From contig DAOUQK010000274.1 in the NCBI GenBank assembly GCA_030625695.1, positions 1 to 5,089 of the forward strand: 5,089 bases of DNA, given 5' to 3'. The stretch is from Paracoccaceae bacterium (GTDB taxonomy: Bacteria > Pseudomonadota > Alphaproteobacteria > Rhodobacterales > Rhodobacteraceae). The notes below the pieces were generated by a model. It ran no database searches. It saw nothing but the letters and a program-made list of their open reading frames with translations, and had not been told where the DNA came from. Every line of letters begins with the position of its first letter. Within the stretch, counting starts at the first letter, position 1. Of the stretch, positions 1-5,089 are shown in pieces. The position numbers were made by a program, and so were the translations under genes.

Positions 1-1056
1 AAGCAGTTCGCGGATGCAATTTTGCAATTCCTTCGTGAAACCATCCCTATGAAATGGCGTGATTTCCGCAGCAAGGTCACAGACAATTTCCGCATCATAT
101 CACATCAGAACTTTCGGGTTTTGGCGTAAGGGCGGTATAAAGATCTCCCTGCGCCGAACATCGCCGATATCGACGCAGACTTTGCCAAGGCGCGCGACAG
201 TGAAACGGTGAAAGCCTGGGACGCGTTTTTGACGACTTACGCATCCACGCCCAATGCGCCAACGGTCCTTAAGGCACGGAAACAACGGGATCTGGCGGTT
301 GAAACGGGGCTGATTCTGACCATCGACGAAAAAAAGCACATCGTGTATGTTTTGAACTCAAATTACGGCAGGATATTCGACGTTGCGCCATTTCGAGTAT
401 GGGATAGCGCCAAATTGCCTTGGTTGAATGTGCAAGATCGGCAATATTGGTTGAATGTGCAAGATCGGCAATACTTGCGGAAATACTCCAAATCCGCCGG
501 ACACCCGGAATCGGAATACTTGACGCAAGCCATGGCCGATTTGTTGCTGAAGGAAGACCTCCCGCTTGTTTTGAATGACAAATGGGGGAGCGGACCTCGC
601 AAGACGCACGATGACTGGACCAGCATGGTTGTAATCAGTGGAAAATATTGCAGAATATTGACCAACGCCACCAGTGTCTCCGGATGGAGTCCGTATTTTG
701 CCCCTCAAATGACTTTCCAAGCGACAAGGTCACAAGGAAAGAGTCTGCTTTCTTTCCAGATGGTGAAACCTAATCCATATACGCTTGCCGACTCCATTTA
801 CGCTTTGGTCGATGGTAGACGGTACAAACTGCAACTGAAACGTGGGAAGCTAAGGCCCCGAAGTGTGGGCGAGAACCTTCTTTCTGATGATGTCATGAAA
901 GCCATCAGAAGAGGTCAGAAGATCGAAGTAATTTCCGCGGGCAAGGACGGAAAGGTAAAGACAAAAGTGGCGTTCTCGGCAAGTGGCTTTACCTCGGCCT
1001 TCAACCAGATGATGAAAGATTGCAACCGTCCGGGTTTGAGCGCGTGGTTCCGATAA
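1..1056 (+). pseudogene. Interrupted gene: caspase-family-like tail plus IalB-like C-terminal region, split by an in-frame TAA at 127-129
   Basis: Seen: frame 1 is open from base 1 to 126 (42 codons, ending 'TDNFRIISHQNFRVLA'), has TAA at 127-129, then stays open in the same frame to a TAA at 1054-1056. The only start codon between the stop and the rest is GTG at 208. It has no Shine-Dalgarno, and the protein-like sequence already begins before it ('DIDADFAKARDSETVK'). From memory, 'KWRDFRSKVTDNFRII' resembles the end of the peptidase domain in alphaproteobacterial caspase-family (C14-like) proteins. 'VKAWDAFLTTYASTPNAPTV' resembles the helical 'aFL..YP.s..a' segments that often follow such domains. 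The end, with 'LLSDDVMKAIRRGQKIEVIS' and 'FSASGFTSAFNQMMKDC', fits the layout of the invasion-associated locus B (IalB)-like family. Inference: one gene broken by a nonsense change. The alternatives are two real genes, or a sequencing error at 127. The 5' end lies outside the window. Lower GC than its neighbours and an internal duplication fit relaxed selection. Confidence 0.5.
420..473 (+). repeat. Exact 27-bp tandem duplication, in frame
   Basis: Bases 420-446 and 447-473 are identical and directly adjacent. The flanking bases differ, so the unit is exactly 27 bp with two copies. In the reading frame of the surrounding gene it doubles the nine residues WLNVQDRQY, without shifting the frame. 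Perfect identity, including third codon positions, points to a recent replication-slippage duplication rather than an old protein repeat. Confidence 0.95.
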
Positions 1057-1340
1057 TTGATCCGCCTCAAAACCGCACTGTGATCTTGTCGGATCAGCTG
1101 TGGCAAGAGGGCACCACCTAAGAAGGGCAGATGCGCCATTGCCACGTATTTTGCCGTCTTTTCAGAGCGGCACTTGTCTCTAACGGGTCAGGCTGGACCC
1201 ATTGATGATTCGATGGATCAGAACCAATCCGTGACATTCCGTCGCGTCACACTCCTGTAGGGGGGACCACCGATCGAGAGTTATCTCGTCAGACCCACAG
1301 GCAGCGAACAAATATCAGACCGGTTGGCAACGGGACACCC
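1057..1340. other. 284-bp gap with no supported gene, between convergent genes
   Basis: No reading frame here has both a start and protein-like content. Small inverted repeats exist: a 5-bp stem with a 4-nt loop at 1275-1288, and gtgac/gtcac arms at 1231-1235 and 1246-1250. None is followed by a T-run on either strand, so I do not call a terminator for efp or for the upstream gene. It could be degraded accessory DNA, but nothing identifies a source. Confidence 0.6.
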
Positions 1341-1904
1341 TTAGGCGCGTTCGGAATATTCCATGGTGTCAGTGTTGATCACGATCATCTCGTCCGGCCC
1401 CACAAAGGGCGGCACCATAACCTTGACTCCATTGTCCAGAACCGCCGGCTTGAACGAATTGGCGGCGGTCTGACCTTTGACAATCGGCTCGGTCTCGGCA
1501 ATCTTGCAGACGACCTTCTGCGGCACCCGCGCGCTCAGCGCTTCGGCCTCGTAAAACTCGACCACGATGGTCATGCCATCTTGCAGGAACGGCCGCCGGT
1601 CGCCAAGGATTTCTGTAGGTAATTCAACCTGTTCGTAGGTTTCCGTGTCCATGAACACCAGCATTCCGTCGTTCTCATACAGGAACTGCTGGTCCTTTTG
1701 TTCCAGCCGCGCGCGCTCAACCTTATCGGCACTGCGAAAGCGTTCGTTCAGCTTGGAGCCATTGCGTAGGTTGCGCAATTCGACCTGGGCAAACGCCCCG
1801 CCTTTGCCCGGTTTGACGTGATCGGTCTTTACCGCCAACCAAAGCCCGTCGTTATGTTCGATGACATAGCCCGGGCGGATCTCATTACCGTTAATTTTCG
1901 GCAT
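1341..1904 (-). CDS. efp: Elongation factor P
   Basis: EF-P binds the ribosome between the P and E sites and speeds peptide-bond formation at stalled polyproline stretches; it acts in the cytoplasm. The 187-residue product has the family's usual length and three beta-barrel domains: a KOW-like N-terminal domain (about residues 3-62), a middle OB domain (about 68-125, 'FLYENDGMLVFMDTETYEQV') and a C-terminal OB domain (about 130-185, ending 'MEYSERA'). The loop 'VKPGKGGAFAQVELRNL' places Lys34 at the tip, the position that is beta-lysylated by EpmA in E. coli. Lysine here suggests an EpmA-type modification, but no modifying enzyme is in the window. The ATG at 1902-1904 has AAGGA at 1913-1917, 8 nt upstream, which supports this start. 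It is transcribed away from the DUF6280-like gene, probably from its own promoter. The sequence looks complete and normal. Confidence 0.98.
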   Translation of the reverse strand: MPKINGNEIRPGYVIEHNDGLWLAVKTDHVKPGKGGAFAQVELRNLRNGSKLNERFRSADKVERARLEQKDQQFLYENDGMLVFMDTETYEQVELPTEILGDRRPFLQDGMTIVVEFYEAEALSARVPQKVVCKIAETEPIVKGQTAANSFKPAVLDNGVKVMVPPFVGPDEMIVINTDTMEYSERA

Positions 1905-1945
1905 TCTGTTAATCCTTGCTTAAGGTTGATGATTTACTTGGCGAC

Positions 1946-1974
1946 CCTATATCTGGCGGGGGGTAAGGTGGCAA
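1946..1974 (-). promoter_or_regulatory. Candidate sigma-70 promoter of efp
   Basis: On the minus strand, TTGCCA (1969-1974) and TATAGG (1946-1951) are separated by 17 bp. That is close to the housekeeping pattern and carries the TTG-C form common in alphaproteobacteria. Transcription would start near 1939, giving a leader of about 35 nt that contains the AAGGA ribosome site of efp. Prediction by eye only. Confidence 0.5.
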
Positions 1975-1997
1975 GACAACGATAGTTCGTGCTGCAC

Positions 1998-2027
1998 TTG
2001 CAGCAAGACATGCGTTGAACGCATAGG
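1998..2027 (+). promoter_or_regulatory. Weak candidate promoter of the DUF6280-like gene
   Basis: TTGCAG (1998-2003) and CATAGG (2022-2027) are 18 bp apart. The pair echoes the efp candidate TTGCCA/TATAGG on the opposite strand. A start near 2034 would give an 88-nt leader. The match is weak. It is favoured mainly because the 15-nt dyad at 2010-2024 would sit between the two boxes, where a repressor site is often found. Confidence 0.28.
2010..2024. promoter_or_regulatory. Perfect 15-nt dyad, operator-like
   Basis: ATGCGTT and AACGCAT are exact reverse complements around a single central G. The site lies in the divergent region between efp and the DUF6280-like gene. Arms this long with a 1-nt centre cannot fold into a full RNA hairpin, so a binding site for a dimeric regulator is the likelier reading. 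I do not recognise it as the known site of a particular regulator. A separate short hairpin (tgctgc, 4-nt loop, gcagca) lies just upstream at 1990-2005. Confidence 0.45.
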
Positions 2028-2044
2028 AGGTATGCATTTTTGGT

Positions 2045-2066
2045 CTATCCGAATCGTTCTGGATAG
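2045..2066 (+). other. Inverted repeat / leader hairpin upstream of the DUF6280-like gene
   Basis: The outer arms ctatcc (2045-2050) and ggatag (2061-2066) pair over 6 bp. Inside them gaa (2051-2053) pairs with ttc (2057-2059) around the loop tcg, leaving only T2060 bulged. This gives a 9-bp stem 56 nt before the start codon, probably inside the 5' leader. There is no T-run after it, so it is not an intrinsic terminator. Its role is unknown: RNA stability, a protein-binding site, or a second operator. Confidence 0.45.
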
Positions 2067-2122
2067 GTCATACAGAACGCCAGCCTGAGAATTGCAAGAG
2101 CAAGAACAACAAAGGAATCGAA

Positions 2123-2446
2123 ATGAAAGATTTCGTAGACGGCACGGCCTTTAATAACGAACAAGGCAATCGTGCGCGTAAACTTTTTGCGGCCGTGGTA
2201 CTGGCCGCCCTGGACGACGCCATTGCCGACGACAAGAAATATGGCAACGGTCCGGAACAGATCGCCCGTTGGGCCCGTTCACGCGATGGCCGCGAAGTGC
2301 TTAGCTGTGCGGGCATCGACCCGAACGAGCGGGTTGTCACCGGTCTGATGGAATTTGTCGGGCGTGGTGTGCGCACCTCTGTGGCGCTATCGCGCGAAGA
2401 GAGCGAGCGGCGTAATGCGGCGGCGCAACAGGCCGAAGCGGCCTGA
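2123..2446 (+). CDS. Small conserved protein of unknown function, DUF6280-like
   Basis: The 107-residue product has no signal peptide or membrane segment and is probably cytoplasmic. It reads as mostly helical: an N-terminal 'MKDFVDGTAFNNEQGNRARK', a helix 'LFAAVVLAALDDAIADDKKY', a central 'GPEQIARWARSRDGREVLSCAGIDPNERVV', and a charged, Ala-rich tail (about residues 88-107). From memory this matches a small Rhodobacterales family annotated DUF6280. Its function is not known to me, and nothing in the sequence reveals an active site. The single Cys62 and the basic central stretch (ARWARSRDGR) could suit nucleic-acid or protein contacts, but that is inference. The ATG at 2123 has AAGGA at 2112-2116, 6 nt upstream. 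The gene is probably monocistronic: a strong terminator follows 31 bp after the stop. The leader holds a dyad and a hairpin. Confidence 0.85.
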   Translation: MKDFVDGTAFNNEQGNRARKLFAAVVLAALDDAIADDKKYGNGPEQIARWARSRDGREVLSCAGIDPNERVVTGLMEFVGRGVRTSVALSREESERRNAAAQQAEAA

Positions 2447-2460
2447 TTGCTGACGCAATC
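2445..2460 (+). other. Short hairpin overlapping the stop codon of the DUF6280-like gene
   Basis: gattgc (2445-2450) and gcaatc (2455-2460) form a perfect 6-bp stem with a tgac loop. The 5' arm starts inside the TGA stop. No T-run follows. It may protect the 3' end of the message together with the terminator 16 bp further on, or it may be chance. Confidence 0.35.
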
Positions 2461-2476
2461 GTCTGAGAGTTAATTC

Positions 2477-2505
2477 AACGCGCCTCAAATCCGGGGCGCG
2501 TTTTT
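2477..2505 (+). terminator. Strong intrinsic terminator after the DUF6280-like gene
   Basis: The arms aacgcgcctc (2477-2486) and ggggcgcgtt (2493-2502) form a 10-bp GC-rich stem with one T-G wobble (2485/2494) and a 6-nt loop. Five T's follow at 2501-2505, then a further catttt. This is a textbook Rho-independent terminator on the plus strand. It ends only 11 bp before the first possible start of the globin gene. Confidence 0.92.
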
Positions 2506-2516
2506 CATTTTGAAGT

Positions 2517-2957
2517 GTGGTGCGAATTGTGCCTGATATCAGACCCACCTTGCCGCCTCGGTTCCCTGTTACAAGAGAACAGATTGAGACCGTGGTTGAG
2601 CGGTTCTATGTGCGGGTGCGCGAAAACCCCATCATCGGCCCCGTGTTTCTGGAGAGCCTGACTGAATCGCGTGAAATCTGGGGCCCGCATGAGGCAAAGA
2701 TCGCCGGGTTCTGGGCCAATGCGATCCTGTATGAACGATCATATGACGGCAATCCGATGATGGTCCATTCCGGCATCTCTGCGCTGAAGCCCGAAATGTT
2801 TGACGTCTGGCTGGATCTTTTTGCCGACACTTTGCGTCAAACCCTGCCCGAACCGACCGCCGCCGCGTGGGAGGCCTTGGCCCGCAGGATTGGCCGTGGT
2901 CTGCGAATGGGGGTTGAAACCGCCCAGTATGATCCGACACTGCCGCCAAAGTTTTAA
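2517..2957 (+). CDS. Group III truncated haemoglobin (TrHb3)
   Basis: This is a small cytoplasmic haem protein of the 2-on-2 globin fold. Group III members bind O2 very tightly and are linked to NO, peroxide or oxygen handling; no single physiological role is settled. In the 146-residue product the key positions fit the group: Tyr31 (B10, in 'ERFYVRVRENPIIGPVF'), His58 (E7, in 'GPHEAKIAGFW'), proximal His84 (F8, in 'NPMMVHSGI') and Trp98 (G8, in 'DVWLDLF'). The B10-F8 spacing of 53 and E7-F8 spacing of 26 match Campylobacter Ctb as I remember it. The start is uncertain: GTG at 2517, 2520 or 2529 are all possible, with only a weak GAAG at 2512-2515 nearby. TGA at 2511-2513 rules out anything earlier. 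The globin core begins near residue 19, so the choice does not affect function. cobQ starts 12 bp after its stop, so the two are probably one operon. Confidence 0.93.
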   Translation: MVRIVPDIRPTLPPRFPVTREQIETVVERFYVRVRENPIIGPVFLESLTESREIWGPHEAKIAGFWANAILYERSYDGNPMMVHSGISALKPEMFDVWLDLFADTLRQTLPEPTAAAWEALARRIGRGLRMGVETAQYDPTLPPKF

Positions 2958-2969
2958 CAGGGGCACATC

Positions 2970-4424
2970 GTGGCACGATCCATCATGATCCAAGGCACCG
3001 GCAGCAATGTCGGCAAATCGCTGGTGGTGGCCGGGTTGGCGCGGGCGTTTACCCGGCGGGGCCTGAAGGTCGCGCCGTTCAAGCCACAAAATATGTCGAA
3101 CAACGCAGCCGTAACGGTGGATGGCGGCGAAATTGGCCGGGCGCAGGCGCTGCAGGCACGTGCCGCCGGGTTGGAGCCGCATACGGATATGAATCCGGTG
3201 CTTTTGAAACCCGAGAGCGAGACGGGTGCGCAACTGGTGGTTCAGGGTAAGCGACAGGGGGTGGCGCAGGCCAAAGCATATCAGCGCGACAAGGCCGGGT
3301 TACTGCCAGTGGTGTTGGAGAGTTTTGGCCGGTTATGCGAAGGTTATGATCTGGTTTTGGTCGAAGGGGCCGGCAGCCCGGCTGAGACCAATCTGCGCAG
3401 CGGTGACATTGCCAATATGGGGTTTGCCGTGGCCGCACACGTGCCGGTGGTTCTGGTGGGTGATATCAACCGGGGCGGGGTGATTGCCCAGATTGTTGGG
3501 CATAAGGCGGTTATGGACGCGGGCGATGTGGACGCGGTTGTCGGCTTTGCCGTCAACCGGTTTCGTGGCGATCATAGCCTGTTTGACGGCGGGCGTGATG
3601 ACATTGAACGGCGCACCGGGTGGCCGTCACTGGGGGTGATCGGTTGGTTTGACGATGCCTGGAAACTGCCGGCCGAGGATATGCTGGATATTGCCTCGCA
3701 TAAAGGTGGTGCCTGCAATATCATCGTGCCGCAACTGGCGCGGATGTGCAATTTCGACGATCTTGATCCGCTGGCCGCCGAACCCGAGGTGACGATTGAG
3801 ATCGTGCCACCGGGGCGTGCCCTGCCGGGCGACGCCGATCTGGTGCTGATTCCCGGCAGTAAGTCGACGCTGGGCGATCTGGCGTTTTTGCGGGCACAAG
3901 GCTGGGACATTGACCTGCGGGCGCATCATCGGCGGGGGGGGCGCATTCTGGGGCTGTGCGGTGGCTATCAAATGCTGGGGCGGCATCTGTCGGACCCGGA
4001 CGGAGTTGATGGGCCGCCGGGCGAGATTGCGGGGCTGGGATTGCTGGATGTGACAACGGTGATGGGCGGCGATAAACGCCTGCGGCAAGTCCACGCGACC
4101 ACCCTGCCCCACCACGATCCGGTCACGGGGTACGAGATACACATGGGGGCCACCGACGGACCCGATTGCGCGCGGGCGTGGTTACAAATTGACGGACGGC
4201 CCGAGGGGGCGACGTCGCCGGACGGATTAGTGCGGGGCAGTTATCTGCATGGGATATTCGCCTCGGACGGGTTTCGGGCGCGGTTTTTAGCGGAATTGGG
4301 TCATTCGTCAAGTGCGCGGTATGAGCACGAGGTCGAGGCCACGCTGGATGCGCTGGCGGACCATCTGGAACGGTATATGGACCTTGATCTATTGTGGTCA
4401 TTGGCGCGCGAGCCACTGGTCTGA
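2970..4424 (+). CDS. cobQ: Cobyric acid synthase (adenosylcobyrinate a,c-diamide amidohydrolase)
   Basis: CobQ uses glutamine and ATP to amidate the b, d, e and g carboxylates of adenosylcobyrinic acid a,c-diamide, giving adenosylcobyric acid, a late step in cobalamin synthesis shared by the aerobic and anaerobic routes. The 484-residue product has the usual length. The N-terminal dethiobiotin-synthetase-like ATPase domain (about 1-230) shows the P-loop GTGSNVGKS (9-17), 'FKPQNMSNNAAV', 'VEGAGSPAETNL' (from Val131) and 'DINRGGVIAQ' (from Asp165). The C-terminal class I glutamine amidotransferase domain (about 250-445) shows 'LIPGSKST', the nucleophile Cys330 in 'LGLCGGYQMLG' and the catalytic His427 in 'GSYLHGIF'. 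The GTG start at 2970 follows CAGGGG (2958-2963) with 6-nt spacing. It gives the usual 'MARSIMIQGTGSNVGKS' beginning, better than the internal ATG at residue 6. It lies 12 bp after the globin gene. No other cobalamin gene is in the window, so this cobQ may stand apart from the main cob cluster. An 8-G run at 3934-3941 is in frame. Confidence 0.98.
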   Translation: MARSIMIQGTGSNVGKSLVVAGLARAFTRRGLKVAPFKPQNMSNNAAVTVDGGEIGRAQALQARAAGLEPHTDMNPVLLKPESETGAQLVVQGKRQGVAQAKAYQRDKAGLLPVVLESFGRLCEGYDLVLVEGAGSPAETNLRSGDIANMGFAVAAHVPVVLVGDINRGGVIAQIVGHKAVMDAGDVDAVVGFAVNRFRGDHSLFDGGRDDIERRTGWPSLGVIGWFDDAWKLPAEDMLDIASHKGGACNIIVPQLARMCNFDDLDPLAAEPEVTIEIVPPGRALPGDADLVLIPGSKSTLGDLAFLRAQGWDIDLRAHHRRGGRILGLCGGYQMLGRHLSDPDGVDGPPGEIAGLGLLDVTTVMGGDKRLRQVHATTLPHHDPVTGYEIHMGATDGPDCARAWLQIDGRPEGATSPDGLVRGSYLHGIFASDGFRARFLAELGHSSSARYEHEVEATLDALADHLERYMDLDLLWSLAREPLV

Positions 4425-4453
4425 AAACCCAGGGGCTTAACGATCAGAGGGCT

Positions 4454-5089
4454 TCAGTCCAGTTCCTGCGCCGTCAAAGCCCGGTGAATTTCGCGGCGGA
4501 CCAGTTTACGGACATTACGGGTAATGCGTTCGCCCAACGCACCCTGCAATTCCTGACGCACGATATCAGCGACCAGCTCTCGCAGGCTCTCTTCATCCAG
4601 AATCGCGTCGTCACCTGCCATAAGGTCAATGGGTTCATCGCTGCTTTGAGGGTCTGAGTTCACAGGCGCCTGAGCTACCTGAGCGGCGGCCTCAGTGAAA
4701 TCCGTGACCTCTTTGGCACTGTCCGTTTGATCAGTCACCTCATCTGAAATGTTAGGTTCGGGTTGCGTGGGCGGCACTTCGGATGAACGCGCTTCAGTCT
4801 GGTCCTCGGCATCATGATCCTGCCAATCGATGGTCTCGACCCTTGTTCCGGCATAATCGTCACCCAATTCGCCGTCCGGTTCCCACTGATCCTGAGTCTG
4901 GCCGATTTTTGCCTCAAGGGCGGCGATCTTGGCCCCTAAGGTCGCCGTGCTGTAGGGCGTGTCATCTTCCGGGTCATTGTCAGATTCGGTGCTTTCTGTG
5001 TCGTCCAGATCATCCGCAAACGGACTTTCCGGGTCAGCCTGTTCCAAGGCCTCCTCGCTTGACGCAGCTTGCGGTGTTACCTCAAATGG
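4454..5089 (-). CDS. Acidic, probably disordered protein with a conserved helical C-terminus (5' end outside window)
   Basis: The frame stays open to the right edge, adding 14 codons (reading PFEVTPQAASSEEA) upstream of the TTG at 5045-5047. The true start is therefore probably outside the window, and 211 residues are visible. The sequence is rich in Asp, Glu, Ser, Thr, Pro and Gln with very few hydrophobics, so most of it is likely disordered and has no membrane segment. One short helix or coiled-coil candidate, 'TLGAKIAALEAKIGQTQDQW', is followed by 'PDGELGDDYAGTRVETIDW', a stretch I remember as conserved in Rhodobacterales. The last 48 residues (4457-4600) change to a basic, amphipathic helical region: 'LRELVADIVRQELQGALGER', then 'ITRNVRKLVRREIHRAL'. 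The function is not known to me. The layout (acidic Pro/Glu linker, then C-terminal helices with 'LV..EI.R') resembles the polar organiser PopZ, but this is only a likeness. It converges on cobQ with 29 bp between the two stops. Confidence 0.85.
   Translation of the reverse strand, partial: PFEVTPQAASSEEALEQADPESPFADDLDDTESTESDNDPEDDTPYSTATLGAKIAALEAKIGQTQDQWEPDGELGDDYAGTRVETIDWQDHDAEDQTEARSSEVPPTQPEPNISDEVTDQTDSAKEVTDFTEAAAQVAQAPVNSDPQSSDEPIDLMAGDDAILDEESLRELVADIVRQELQGALGERITRNVRKLVRREIHRALTAQELD

Noticed and set aside
420..473. Repeat considered as a CRISPR array
   Set aside because: There are two directly adjacent copies with no spacer, inside a coding frame.
358..720. Minus-strand frame of 120 codons opposite the broken gene
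   Set aside because: It doubles the same 27-bp repeat but its product shows no family features. The plus-strand frame carries the protein-like signal.
1057..1340. Possible insertion-sequence remnant in the gap before efp
   Set aside because: A few words (plus strand near 1080, minus strand near 1145) vaguely recalled transposase ends, but no inverted terminal repeats, target duplication or sustained frame could be found.
2032..2088. Possible 18-codon leader peptide (ATG at 2032) behind a perfect AGGAGG at 2025-2030
   Set aside because: Only one base separates the AGGAGG from the ATG, too close for normal initiation. The AGGAGG also overlaps the best -10 candidate and may not be transcribed. 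The peptide has no attenuator-like codon runs.
2739..3233. 164-codon minus-strand frame across the globin-cobQ junction
   Set aside because: It is antisense to two well-supported genes, has no ribosome site, and its product has no recognisable pattern.
3627..4142. 171-codon open frame on the minus strand inside cobQ
   Set aside because: It lies wholly antisense to a clear cobQ with catalytic motifs. Long antisense frames are expected in GC-rich genes, and the product is low-complexity and Arg/Pro/Gln-rich.
4421..4457. Possible two-way terminator between cobQ and the acidic gene
   Set aside because: ctgaa/ttcag and ccc/ggg arms can pair across both stop codons, but only with an uneven internal loop and a long loop, and there is no proper T-run on either side.
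4394..4657. Plus-strand frame of 87 codons overlapping the end of cobQ
   Set aside because: It is antisense to the conserved C-terminal helices of the acidic gene and has no ribosome site.

Overview
The window looks like chromosomal DNA of an alphaproteobacterium, most likely a member of the Rhodobacterales (Roseobacter/Rhodobacter group). The basis is recognition of protein sequences: the elongation factor P with its 'MEYSERA' end, the small protein starting 'MKDFVDGTAFNNEQ', the group III truncated haemoglobin, and the acidic protein ending in a helical 'LRELVADIVRQELQGALGERI'-type tail. This is from memory, since no search was run. The main genes are GC-rich (hand counts: 63% at 1501-1560, 70% at 3781-3840).

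Layout from left to right. Bases 1-1056 (+) hold one long reading frame that is open except for a single in-frame TAA at 127-129. The upstream piece resembles the C-terminal end of a caspase-family (peptidase C14-like) protein. The downstream piece has an 'aFL..Y' helical segment and an IalB-like C-terminal end. The piece after the stop has no convincing start of its own, carries an exact 27-bp in-frame tandem duplication (420-473), and is poorer in GC (47% at 361-480) than the rest. I read it as a broken or decaying gene. Bases 1057-1340 hold no gene I can support. Next is efp (1341-1904, -), with a good Shine-Dalgarno and a plausible sigma-70 promoter. Across a 218-bp divergent region lies a small conserved protein of unknown function (DUF6280-like, 2123-2446, +). 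Its upstream region has a perfect 15-nt dyad and a 9-bp hairpin, and a strong intrinsic terminator follows it. Then come a group III truncated haemoglobin (2517-2957, +) and, 12 bp later, cobQ, cobyric acid synthase (2970-4424, +). The last gene (4454 to the right edge, -) is an acidic, probably largely disordered protein with a conserved helical C-terminus. It converges on cobQ and is cut by the window end.

How the genes relate: EF-P is translation housekeeping. CobQ amidates the corrin ring in cobalamin synthesis. The globin and cobQ are closely spaced and probably co-transcribed, so a haem-based oxygen/NO-handling protein may be expressed together with a B12 step. Nothing here forms a recognisable defence system, CRISPR array, prophage or complete insertion sequence. 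The most interesting points are the interrupted caspase/IalB-like gene with its slippage duplication, the globin-cobQ pair whose start lies just behind a terminator, the PopZ-like layout of the acidic protein, and the dyad in front of the DUF6280 gene.
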